From: Hyperoodon ampullatus
Lineage: Eukaryota; Chordata; Mammalia; Artiodactyla; Ziphiidae
Assembly: GCA_949752795.1 (NCBI GenBank)
Contig: OX457074.1
Location: forward strand, 8,569,527 to 8,633,526
Direction: 5' to 3'
DNA length: 64,000 bases
Shown here: piece after piece, positions 54,545-64,000 of the stretch
How positions within the stretch are numbered: position 1 is the first letter of the stretch
How the letters are laid out: the number at the start of each line of letters is the position of its first letter
Notes under the pieces: generated by a model
What the model was told of the DNA's origin: nothing
The model's database searches: none
The model's input: only the letters and a program-made list of their open reading frames with translations
Made by a program: the position numbers and the translations under genes

Positions 54545-54665
54545 CATCTCCCCCGCAACACCGCGGGGAAGACTTTTTACCCCCCATTTCACAGATGAGG
54601 AAACCGAGGCTCAGAGAGGTTGCGGGACTTGCTCAAGGTCACACAGCGGTTAACCAGGATTGGGA
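54545..54665 (-). repeat. MIR antisense
   Basis: CACAGATGAGGAAACCGAGGCTCAGAGAGG, near-consensus antisense MIR core. Confidence 0.8.
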
Positions 54666-55989
54666 CCCCAGTGGGTTGCCTGGAGCCCTGAGTCCTACTC
54701 TTACCCACCTCACCACCCTGCCCCCTTGCCTGGCGTGGTCTCTGCTGCAGGCCTCGCAGACTAGGCAGGGGGCCTAGACTGCCTCTGTTGGCAGGAATCC
54801 CTGCCCACCATGCCGCCCCTGGGCGCGGGCAGCAGACACCCCTCCCTTACCTGCACCTGCTGCTGGGACTAGGTCTTGGTCCCACATAAGCCCAGCTTCG
54901 CCCCTGTGCAGGAAAATTTGAGGGGAAAATTGGCTGAAGGGCAGGAAGAATGTACAGGGAAGGCGGCCCCAGCCTCCTGATGGTAGGGGGGCTCCTGAGA
55001 GAGGCCTGGGGGTGGGGACCAGAGTCTAGCAGCTCCCCAGAGGGTGGCCCGAGGATGGCATCAAGACAGCAGTGGCCACCAACCTCTGATTTCTTCCACG
55101 TGGGGAAACAAGTGATGGGCAGAGGGTCCAAAGGAGCCCACCATAGCCGTGGGGTTAGGGTGGGCATTCCCCCAGGGAAACCAACCCCTGTTTGAGGGGG
55201 AGACACAGGCCCTGCCCTCAGGGGTCCCCATCTAAGGAGAAAACCATCCTTGCTATCAGGGGCCAAGTAGGATGGGGCGGCAATCCCTACTCTTGTGAAG
55301 TCCCGGTCTGAGGAGAGGCTGTCTACAGCCGCCCCCCGACGTCAGGCGGGAGGTTGTGTGAGGGAATTGAAGCAAGCCTCCTGCTTGGGAGTGATGTGCC
55401 GCTTGTAGCAGAGCTGCCACTGAGGACAAGATGGGGAGGAGGGGCCTTGGGCGGGGAGTGGAGTATGGTTGAGGGAAGGTCAAGCTGTCCAGCTGGGTCC
55501 GCTCAAAGCTGGGAACCCAGGGAGATAAGGGGCTGTTGGAGGCCAGTGGGCCCTACAATTGAGCTCCAGGGGAGCCGGCCCAGAAAGCCACGGGAGTCAT
55601 GTCACTCAGGGCCAGCAAGATCTCCCCACCAGGAAGACCAAGGAACCAGGGCCACAGAAGTTGAAGGAATGTGCTTCAGCCTAGGAGGTCCGGGCCACCG
55701 ATTGGGGTCTCTGTGTGGTCTTGGGCATGTTGCAGGTGGGGATCCAGACTCCCACAGGCCCAAAGCCCTCCATGGTGAAATGAAACCCCACCTATCCTGG
55801 GAGGCCCTGTAACATGGTGAGGGTAAGGTAGGACAGACTCACCCTGGTGGTGTCTGGGGTGCCAACCAAAGGGGTGGAGGACCAGATGGGCCCGTCCCTT
55901 CTAGGACCCAGATAGAAGGCAAAGGTGGGGATAGGGGTGGCCAGGGAGGAGGGGGACCCTGGAATATGGGAGGTACCTCTCACCGACCA

Positions 55990-56130
55990 GCTGTTTGACT
56001 TTGCGAGGCTCACGTAGCCTCTCGGAGCCTTAGTTTCCCCACCTGTAAAATGAGAAACACAGTCTCCCCCTCCTGGATAATTGTGGGCTTCCAGGGAATA
56101 TCACACAGTAGGTCCTAATTCCTCAGAGCC
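55990..56130 (+). repeat. MIR
   Basis: GCCTTAGTTTCCCCACCTGTAAAATGAG, sense MIR 3' half. Confidence 0.7.
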
Positions 56131-57564
56131 CCTACACCCTGGAGGAGGTTTCCAAGATGTCTCCAGGATGAAGGAACCATTGACTCAGACTTGCTGAGCA
56201 TCTGGGTCTGGAATGGCAGGTGGTTGGATGGGGGGGAGGGGGAGTCACCCTGTTCCCAGCATTGATGTCAGGGCCTCCTGGGAAATCGCCTTCTCACCTC
56301 TCCTGGGCCTAAAGTAGAGCTGGGGGGGCGCCTGTCACGAGCCAGAGGCAGCTCCCTCCCTGGCAGAGGCCCTGGGTCCCTGGGGAAGCAGAGGGCCCAG
56401 CAAGGGGATCCCTGCCTCCACTCCTGCTCCTCAGGGATCTGTGGTCTCCCAGTGTGGGTGCGAGGATGCTCTGGCTTGGGGCACAAAGTCAGGGTGAGGC
56501 CTCACCAGCGGTGCTCACGTCTTACCACACCTTAACCCATCACTGACTCTTAGGATCCCTAGCAGGGATCAGAGATCCCAAGTCCCCAGTGTGGGCACCC
56601 ACCTTGCCCAGGAACCTGGGAGCTGAGCTGAGGGCACAGCTGGGGAGGTAGGTTGGGAGGCCAGATGGTCTATAGACAGGGCAACCCAGTTTGGCGAGAG
56701 AGGGGAGGCTGGGGCTGCAGAGGTATCTTCTGCTCAAAGATGTGGGCTGGCAAGGGAGGGACAGAAACTGGACGTGCTAACCTCGTGTAAATTACCTGGC
56801 GAGTTTGTATATTTAGGGGAAGGGGAAAGAATTGGGGTGTCCTGTGTGAGGGACTCAGCCCAGTGAGGGAAGCTCTCCCCCCCCCCCCGTGACAGCAATG
56901 CCTGAAGCCCTCCTGGAGGCAAGGGCATCATTCGCCCAGAGAAGGAGGCTGCTGGATGGGAAGGGGTCTGGCCCAAGCGTTTGAGAGGACCCAGCAGTGC
57001 CCTGCTCCACCGGGAGAGATCCCAGAGGCACTGAGTCGGGTTGGCCGCAAGAGCCCCTGCCCCTCGCGTCCATCCCTGGGGCCTCAGCCTTCCCAGCTCC
57101 AATAGCCTTCAGTGGAGCAGGGCTCTGGGGGCTGGGTCCAGGGAAGCCCTCTCCCGGGTACGAAGCCAGAGGGGTGACCCCAGGCGGGGCAGCCACGCCC
57201 CCGCACCTCGATCGCGCGGGTCCCCAGAAGAGCCGTCACCAGATCAGAGCCCGGGGATCCCTCAGTACCCTGCCTCCCTCCCCCTATGAATCGACGGGTC
57301 CTCGGAGCTCCCCAAGCAAGTGCAGCCGAGGAGGGGATCTCGAGGTGGACACCGCGGGCGCCCAGCCCTGCACCTGCCGAGGGGGCCGAGGAGGGCCGGG
57401 AAGGCTGGTCCCGGGCGGCGGCTCTTTTGTCCTCCCGTCGCGGCGGCCCCGGCCCAGCCTGGCTGGGGGTGGGGGTGGGAGGCCGCGGGGGGCGGGGGCG
57501 GGGGCGGGCCCTCGGCTCACGTGCTCGCCGCTCGGCTCTTAACCCGGCCCGCAGCCCCGCCGGG

Positions 57565-57588
57565 ATGGCCGCGGCCGGAGCGCGCTGA
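57565..57588 (+). promoter_or_regulatory. Upstream ORF in the ADAM11 leader
   Basis: ATGGCCGCGGCCGGAGCGCG followed by CTGA encodes a 7-residue peptide. The start has G at -3 and +4, a strong initiation context. Confidence 0.5.
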
Positions 57589-57603
57589 GCCGGGCGTCCT
57601 CCC

Positions 57604-57607
<4 letters not shown>

Positions 57608-57664
<57 letters not shown>
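57608..57664 (+). repeat. (GCC)19 trinucleotide repeat in the ADAM11 leader
   Basis: Nineteen uninterrupted GCC units, about 150 bp upstream of the ADAM11 ATG. The repeat is in the reading frame of ADAM11, where GCC reads alanine. Confidence 0.95.
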
Positions 57665-57668
<4 letters not shown>

Positions 57669-57803
57669 CGCGCCCCGCTCCCGCCCCCCTCCCGACTGCC
57701 CGGCGCCCCCGCCCGCGGCTCCCGCATCCCGCGCCTCCCCGCCCTCCCTTCCTCCCGCCCGCGCCGCGCAGCTCGCCGCCGCAGCCCCCGGACCCGGAGG
57801 ATT

Positions 57804-57818
57804 ATGAGCGAGCCATGA
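57804..57818 (+). promoter_or_regulatory. Minimal upstream ORF overlapping the ADAM11 start codon (ATGA)
   Basis: ATG AGC GAG CCA TGA: its stop at 57816-57818 overlaps the main ATG at 57815-57817. Confidence 0.6.
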
Positions 57819-57881
57819 GGCGTCTGCGGCGCTGGGCGTTCGTGGCGCTGCTGCTGCTGCTGCCGCTGCTCCCCTCGCCCG
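57815..57881 (+). CDS. ADAM11: ADAM11 exon 1 coding part (signal peptide)
   Basis: 22 codons plus one base, donor GTGAGT. Basic N-region, then a run of leucines as hydrophobic core. The ATG is chosen by family match. Confidence 0.92.
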
Positions 57882-58512
57882 GTGAGTGACCCCCGCCCGG
57901 CCCGGCCTCGGCGCCCCCTCCCTGCCCCCGCCCCGGTTTTTGCGGCGGTTTCTGCTGCAGCCACATTTTCCTGCAGCGCTCGGGGTGACAGCAGGTCCAG
58001 AGCGCGGGAGGGCGTGTGGGGGGGAGGGAGGGTGCGTGCACCCACCTGTCCATATCTGCCCCCCACCGCGGCCAGCCCCCTGCCGCCGGCCGGCGGACTC
58101 TGCAGGTCTCTGAGGCTTTGGTGGGGGGGCAGTCGTGACGGTCGGGCTCTAGTGCAGCTCCTGGCCCCCTCCCCATCGGGTTCTTCCCTCTGCAGGGCAG
58201 CAGATCCTCCCACCCAGATCCCCCCAGGGTTCCAGGGGCCACATCAGAGTGGGGGATGGGCGTGCCGTACCCGCCCCATTCCCGTCTCTTGCCCCACGGT
58301 GGGCAACTGTCTTCAGCTATGGCCTTTTCTCCCCAGGTGTGGGGACTCGGGATCCCGCCAGAGCTCTGCGCTGGAGGGTCTCTCCCCCGTTGCGGGGCCC
58401 GGAAGCCCCGCAGGTCACAGAGCCCAGCCGTCTGGTGGGGGAGAGCTCCGGGGGAGAGGTCCGAAAGCAGCAGTTGGACACCAGGGTCCGCCAGGAGCCT
58501 CCTGGTGGCCCG
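57815..58512 (+). CDS. ADAM11: ADAM11 (MDC), 5' part: exons 1 and 2
   Basis: Coding exons are 57815-57881 and 58337-58512; the rest of the gene lies beyond the window. ADAM11 is a brain-enriched membrane protein of the ADAM family. Its metalloprotease-like domain lacks the catalytic zinc-binding motif, and it acts in neuronal adhesion and synaptic ion-channel organisation (family knowledge; those domains are not in this window). Exon 1 encodes the signal peptide: MRRLRRWAF then a Leu-rich core, ending LLPSPG. Exon 2 starts the prodomain, with EAPQVTEPSRLV and GGEVRKQQLDTRVRQEPPGG matching the human protein as recalled. The gene follows DBF4B in the same orientation, about 6 kb downstream. Confidence 0.93.
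58337..58512 (+). CDS. ADAM11: ADAM11 exon 2 (start of prodomain)
   Basis: 176 nt; acceptor TTCTCCCCAG, donor GTGAGT. The first two bases complete a Gly codon and the exon ends in phase 0. Confidence 0.93.
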
Positions 58513-60409
58513 GTGAGTGGGGCCGGCAGTGAAGCCAGGGGGCTGGAGCAGGCCTTAGAGCCCAGGGGAGACCACGGGACAGCCAGGGCTTGGGCGCCTG
58601 CCTCCCCAGCAGCCGCCTCCTGCAGCTTCCCCTTCTGTACAATGGGCTACCAAGGGGGTGCTGGAGCCCACTAGTGGGAGCACCCACCTGCCCCTCTCCA
58701 GGCCCCCTCCCATCAGAGTGGGGATCCTCTGTCCTCAGCGGACCCAGAAGGCCCAGGGCTCAGTCCAGCCTTGGTCAGCTTTCCGCCAGCCCCCTCTCCT
58801 GCCAAAGCCAGCCGTCCTACACCAGATGGGGCTTGGGGAGGGCAGTGAGAGGCAGGAAGAAGCAGCTAAGAGGCCAGTCAGGGGTTAGGGCTGCTGGGTG
58901 CCCGCCACAGCCACCCTCAGTGGGCTTTTTTGGGGACCAGCTTAGTGCTTGCTTCTGCCTCAGTTTCCCCCTGTGCCCTGATCGAATTGTTGTTCTCCTT
59001 TCCGGTCTTGCTGTGGGTGGGGCCTTGGGAAAATGTTTGAGGCCCCAGGCTCACTCACAAATGCCCACTCCACTCACCTGCTGCCCCTTTCAGCTGCCAG
59101 GCCCCTCCTGCCTCCCTGAGGAAGGTTGGGAATGAAGGAGATTAATTGCAATTAATAATTAATTAATATCATGTGAATAATAATCACCCAGATGGAATAT
59201 TCATTCAGCATGCCTAGGCTCTCCAGGAGCTCGAAGCTGAAAGTTAGCCAGGCCAAGGGGTCGGCGAGGGCGGGACGGCAAAGGCCTGGCGGAAATAGGA
59301 GGAGGAGAGAGACTCAGAGGAGGGGTACGAGCAAGGTCTGGGAAGTTCTGGCAGCTGGGGGTGGTGGGAGGTAAATCGGGCCGGGCAGAGGGAGGAAGCA
59401 GGGAAACGGAGGCTAACGTTGCGGACATCTGTCAGACTGGCATCTGGCCCTGCCTAATGTACTTGGTTAAAAGCCCTTAGGGGGGGTGGAGGGGGCTCTG
59501 GCGTTGTGGGGGGGCGGGGGGGCGGGGGTACTCGGGGAAATGGAATGGAGCAGGAAGGCGGCATGCATAATAGATGGACCATCACTCAGGCAGTGCGGAG
59601 CGGGGGAGGGGGAGGTTAATGGTCCTGAGCGGGCAGGCCTGGTGAAGATGGGGAGGGGCTGGGGGAGGTGGGCTGGGAGGAGGGCAAGGCGGTGGAGGCT
59701 GCCTCTGGGGCCTGCCCAGGCTCCCTGGCAGGTGGTAGATGGGCAGTAGGGATGGTCCCAGGGCCAGGGATAGGGTGTCCCGGCTGGGTTTGGCCCTTAG
59801 TCTGACTTTCTTCCTTGGTGGCCCCCTACCTGTGAACTGTGCACCCCAAGCCTGTGTTGGCTGGGAGTTGACTGCCGTTCCTGGCTGCTGGGACTCTGAC
59901 TGGTGTTTTAGGGGATGTGCAGATTGGAGGATGGGGTGGTGCCACAGTGGGGTCAGAGGACAGGGATGAGGGAAAGCCGGGGGGCCAGGGAAGGACGAAG
60001 AGTGGGTGCTCCTTCAGCTTAGTCCTTCCTGAAGAGGGAGAGTGGGGGCAGGAGTCTGAGGTATGGTGGTGCCTGTGACGGTGGGGAGATGGGGATGGGT
60101 GCGCTTGGACTGGATGGGTTGAGTATGCAGAGGATGGGGGAGTCTCTCTGGGTGTCGCTCTGCTGGGTGAGTGGGTGGCATGTGTGCATGTGTTACATGT
60201 GTGAGTGACCAAGTCTGAATAAGCCCAACCGGGTGTCTGGAGGGTGGGAGTGGAGCTTCTGTGGAGCCGTGGGGCAGTGGTCACGGTCGCTTCCAGTGGG
60301 GATCTCTCTGGGACTGAGCCTTCCCTGGGACCTCCCTGCAGCCTCCCAGTGAGGCTCACTCATTGTCCTGACTTGTCTGTACCCCAGTTTCCCCTGGGGT
60401 GGAATTCTT

Positions 60410-60510
60410 ACAACTCCGTAAGGCAGGTGACTTTTGTCTGCCCATTTTGCAGATGAGCAAACTGCGGCTCAGAGAGGTTAAGTAACTTGCCCAAAGTCAA
60501 TGAGATCTTA
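60410..60510 (-). repeat. MIR antisense
   Basis: GATGAGCAAACTGCGGCTCAGAGAGG and GTAACTTGCCCAAAGTC. Confidence 0.8.
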
Positions 60511-61164
60511 ATCAGTGGGGTGATTTTCTCCAAGAGCAGGGCTGTTCCCACAGTGCTGTTCTGCCTCCAGGTAGTCTCTGGGTTTTGGCACGGGGTTGGG
60601 GGGGGCATTTCCCAACCCCCCTCCCCCACCCCAGCACAAGGTGGAGGAAGACCAAGGGAGACAGAAAGACATGTCCAGAATATTCCCACCTGACCGGAAG
60701 GAGGTCCCTCTAGCTCCCACTTGGCATTTCTCCCTGGAGCACTTCTGGCCTCAGAACCTCAGGGGCCGATGGTGGAGCCCGTGTGGCGTTGAGCCCAGTG
60801 TCCCAACAGGAAGTGTCCCACCCTGCCGCTGTGTGGTTTTGTCTGAAGTTCTTGCACGCATTTGGGATCTCAAGCCAAACAAGGTCTTGGGTCAGCAGCA
60901 AGATCTCCATCTGCTGTGGGTCATGTGACAAGTTTGGGGGCACATGCTGGCCGGCAGGGCTGGGATGGTGGGAACCAGGGTGCTCACCTGCTCTGGCCTT
61001 GGGCCGGCACCTTTCTGAGCCCGGATCCCTCAAATCAGGATGATGAGAACCTTGATCTCAGACCCACCCACTGCCAGGAGGTAGTGATGGGGAAAGACTC
61101 CTGGCTTTTGTGAGGGGGAGCCAGGGAGAGCGAAGCTGTCCAGGAAGGAGTTCGAAGTTAGAGA

Positions 61165-61345
61165 AATTACAATTTGCTGGGCCCTCAATGGGACAGGCAC
61201 TGTTCTACCTTTCTATGTTATTAATTTATTTCATCCGCATCACAATTCCAGGAGGTGGGGCTATTATTATTCCCATTTCACAGATGGGGAAACAGGCACA
61301 GAGAGGTGAAGTAACTACCCCAGGTCACTCAGCACTTAAGCAGCA
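61165..61345 (-). repeat. MIR antisense
   Basis: CACAGATGGGGAAACAGGCACAGAGAGGTG and AAGTAACTACCCCAGGTCAC. Confidence 0.8.
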
Positions 61346-62289
61346 TGGTCAAGATTGATTTTCAGGGCAGCCCTCTTAGCCAGTGCATACCGGCCCCTCG
61401 CTCAAGGGTACAGCAAAGAGAGGCCCAGGGGACTCTGCCCTCTTTGCCACGGCTCTCAACATCTCACTTCTGTCCAGTTTGGAAACAGGCTAGGCCTGAG
61501 GCCGAGAGGTCGGGGAGCTTCTCGAAGTGTAGAAACCCGGGATCACAGGGAGCCTGCAGCTGGGTGTGAGGCGGAGGAACAAGCAGGCCCACAGTGTACA
61601 GTTGGGCTGGTTGTTCACTGCACAAGGGTGCCCGGGCCAGTGGGCTGAATGAATCGGAGGACTCAGGCTGCATGTGTTCTGAAGGGACCCTTTTTCTAAT
61701 CCACACAAAGCGGCTGTGCAGGTTGTGCCTCCCCCTGAAAAACCCAGCCTCCTTCGGAACCAAGGAGAGGGCAGGATGTGAGTTAGTGAACGGGGGCGTG
61801 GAGGGTCCCAGGCCCAGGAGTCAGCTGGCAGAGGGGGCCTCAGTCACTGGGTTGAGCTCCCGTGAGAGCTGCCCAGACCAGCATGTGCCACCTGAAAGCC
61901 CTTAACCGAGGGCGTGTGCTGTGGTGTTTGCGTTTTCTTGCTGAGGAGGAGTCGGGGGCAGTTAGGTAAGGCTCAGTCCCCAGCCCCTTGCAAGATGGCA
62001 GTCACGGGCAGGAAGCCACAGGGTCTGTGCCTGGAGCCCTAGTACCCGACCTGAGCCAAGGTCACAGCTCTGCCCTGGGATCAGAGGCAGGAGGGGGTTC
62101 CTGGGAGGGGGCCGGTGGCTGGAAGGATTTGTGCTGGGCCCAGCTTGCTCCAGGGTGGGCCCTGAACCAGCCCTGCCATGAGGTTGGGCAGAGGGAGAGT
62201 TCATGCAGGAAGCTCAGCTTCCATTTGAAAGACTGTACCTGTGGCTTTGGCGCGGGACAGCCTCCGTGGGTCCTGGGTCCCCTGCTTCC

Positions 62290-62400
62290 GACCGAGTGAC
62301 CCGGGCAAGCCTTCTGAACCCCACCTTCCCCATCCGTGAGATGGGGGTAACAGTAGTCTCCACTTCGCCCAGGCTGCTGCGAGGATTAGAGGAGATGATG
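62290..62400 (+). repeat. MIR fragment
   Basis: GTGACCCGGGCAAGCCTTCTGAACC and CATCCGTGAGATGGGGGTAA, sense MIR. Confidence 0.6.
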
Positions 62401-63049
62401 GGTGTCAGGTGTCCTGCCTGGGATCCAGCAAGAGCAGATGTTCAGCATCCAGCCTCCTGAGTGTCCCGGGCCGGGTGTGGCATGAGGGCTGGGTGTCAGG
62501 AACAGGAGCCAGGGCATTTGGGGTTACCTGTCAGACTCCGTGCAGGGCTGGGGGAGGGGCAACGCGGCAGGAGTCTTGAGTCCTGGGGAGTCTTGAGTCC
62601 TCCCCAGCCAGACTCCAGCCTGTGGGCTTGGCCTCACCCAAGCACCCCTCCTGGCTGCCTGGAGGGACCCAGCTGCCCAGAGTCTGTCCCCAGAGAGACT
62701 AATGACCCTGTAAGGAGTCACTCTGTCCTCAAGCATTTAGGTCAAATCCCATCATCATCGGAAGCTGGTCCAACTGTTCTCACTATCTGGGACTCCCGCT
62801 GTCCTGCCGAAAAGTGGAGGCTCAGAAGTGGAGGCTCTGCGCACCTTGGGGGACCAGGGCTGGGAAGGCGGAGATTTCTCCCAGGTGGGGCTCCTGCCTC
62901 TCTGGCTCCTCCCCCTCTGCCACCACCAGCCCAGGCGGTTTCTCCAGTGCCTCAGAGCCCTGTTCAGCTGGAACATTTACACTTCCTTTTTCATATATTA
63001 TTATTATTACTAATCCTTGTGAGAATAACACATTAAAAAGGGCTTTCAT

Positions 63050-63110
63050 GTAGTCCTCATGACAACATCGTTTTACCAGTGGGGAAACTGAGGCTCAGCG
63101 AGGGTAAGCA
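63050..63110 (-). repeat. MIR antisense fragment
   Basis: GTGGGGAAACTGAGGCTCAGCGAGG. Confidence 0.65.
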
Positions 63111-64000
63111 GCTCACTCGTGCCTTCTGATGCCTTTCCTTCAACAGAAGTGTTGAGCCCCTGGGCAAGGAAAAAGGTGGGGGTAGCCCGAACCCCAGGGG
63201 ACTATAGGCCACCCCTGTGAAAAATTGAATCAGTGACCAAAGAAATCGATGTGCCCGAGGTCCCAGGGATAGAGAGGGACCAAAGCCCTGCCAGGTGGGG
63301 TGGGTGGGTGGGTGCATGCCCTGTGGTCGCAGACGAGGGTGAGGAGAAGGTCCTGGGAGGAGATGGAGGCTTGGGAGGAGGGATTCAGGGTAACTGTTTG
63401 AGGGGTAGCGCCTGCATGTTCGAACTTTCTGGGGTGTTTGGGAACCCGGAAGATCTTTAGGCTTCCCCTTCCCGAGACCGGGATTCTGTAGGTCTGAGGT
63501 GGAGGCCTGGCATCTGTATTTGTGATTCTGGGACTTCACTCGTATCTGGTGGGGGGCAAGCAGGTGCCTGGAGAGTGGACCAGCTGGCGACAGGGGAGGG
63601 TGAGGTCACCGCAGCCAGGTGGTCACAGCGGCCATGAGAGACAGGAACTCCGGCCCGAGGGTGAGCCTTGACCCAGCTCCTCCCCAGCGTGGCCCTGGGC
63701 CAGTCACCTCCAAGTGTCCCTCCCTGGCATTTATAAAATGAGCACCAGGCTGCCCGGGCAGGTTGAGATCGAGTGAGCCTGAGCACCTGAGAGCCAGTGG
63801 CCGGGGAGCAAGAGGCGAGCACGGGGCACAGGGTGGAGGCCCGGTCGGCCGGTCCCCAGCAGCGCTGAGCTGGGCGCAAAGGAGGGCAGCAGTCGGGGAC
63901 GGAAGGGGCTCCCGAGGGAGGGACCGAGGGATAACGAGAGAGGTCAGGGACGGGTCCGGCAGGAAGCAGGCCAGGAGCAGTTTGGCTTTGATAGAACATG

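Larger units (their letters stand above)
52361..57000. other. DBF4B-ADAM11 intergenic region
   Basis: GC-rich, mostly single-copy DNA with several MIR copies and no recognisable exon. A C13 run lies at about 56876-56888. Long ORFs on both strands here follow from GC content and have no family resemblance. Confidence 0.7.
57170..57814 (+). promoter_or_regulatory. ADAM11: ADAM11 CpG-island promoter and 5' UTR
   Basis: Very GC- and CpG-rich, with GC boxes at 57488-57507 and a CACGTG E-box at 57518-57523; no TATA box. Downstream come a short upstream ORF (57565-57588), the (GCC)19 tract (57608-57664) and a second upstream ATG (57804) overlapping the main start. The exact transcription start is unknown. 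Confidence 0.75.
58513..64000 (+). other. ADAM11: ADAM11 intron 2 (continues past the window)
   Basis: GC-rich and largely free of young SINEs, unlike the rest of the window. It has MIR copies and an AT-rich island at 59138-59215. I searched for the next expected exon (PVHLAQVSFVIPAF in human) and did not see it. Confidence 0.75.

Noticed and set aside
57539..58213. 224-aa minus-strand ORF opposite ADAM11 exon 1
   Set aside because: Contains a glycine run that is only the antisense of (GCC)19; GC-rich shadow of the ADAM11 exon and intron.

Overview
The window looks like a piece of a cetacean (whale or dolphin) nuclear chromosome. Spliced vertebrate genes sit among about thirty tRNA-derived SINEs of the CHR type. 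Many of these SINEs are nearly identical, keep long poly(A) tails and have intact target-site duplications. L1 ends typical of even-toed ungulates and whales, plus older MIR and hAT-like copies, fill most of the rest. Gene order and orientation (CCDC43 minus, DBF4B plus, ADAM11 plus) match what I recall of human 17q21.31. Gene calls come from translating exons across GT-AG or minor-class splice sites and comparing them with protein sequences I remember; no database search was run.

Layout. 2442-11182 (minus): a complete five-exon CCDC43 coding sequence (224 aa) with a CpG-rich promoter to about 11350. Its last two introns carry U12-type splice signals, one of them AT-AC. 11350-27300: intergenic DNA full of SINE and L1 insertions, with a perfect 26-bp inverted repeat at 19314-19385 and a processed PTP4A1 retrocopy (about 23420-25320) whose ORF keeps the phosphatase site but loses the prenylation tail. 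27300-51740 (plus): DBF4B, the second regulatory subunit of the CDC7 kinase. Twelve coding exons join into 648 codons from the first usable ATG; the upstream exon is present but the start codon expected from human is replaced. 51840-52360: a region resembling the alternative last exon of human DBF4B, interrupted by stops. 52400-57000: intergenic DNA with MIR copies. 57170-64000 (plus): the GC-rich promoter, (GCC)19 leader, first two coding exons and part of intron 2 of ADAM11; the rest of that gene lies beyond the window.

Roles. DBF4B acts with CDC7 in S phase and mitosis. CCDC43 is a small, poorly characterised coiled-coil protein. ADAM11 is a neuronal, protease-dead membrane protein. There is no sign that the three work in one pathway; this is conserved synteny and not an operon. 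The most interesting signals are the two adjacent minor-class introns of CCDC43, the missing DBF4B start codon, the tail-less PRL-1 retrocopy, the perfect hairpin, and the leader architecture of ADAM11.
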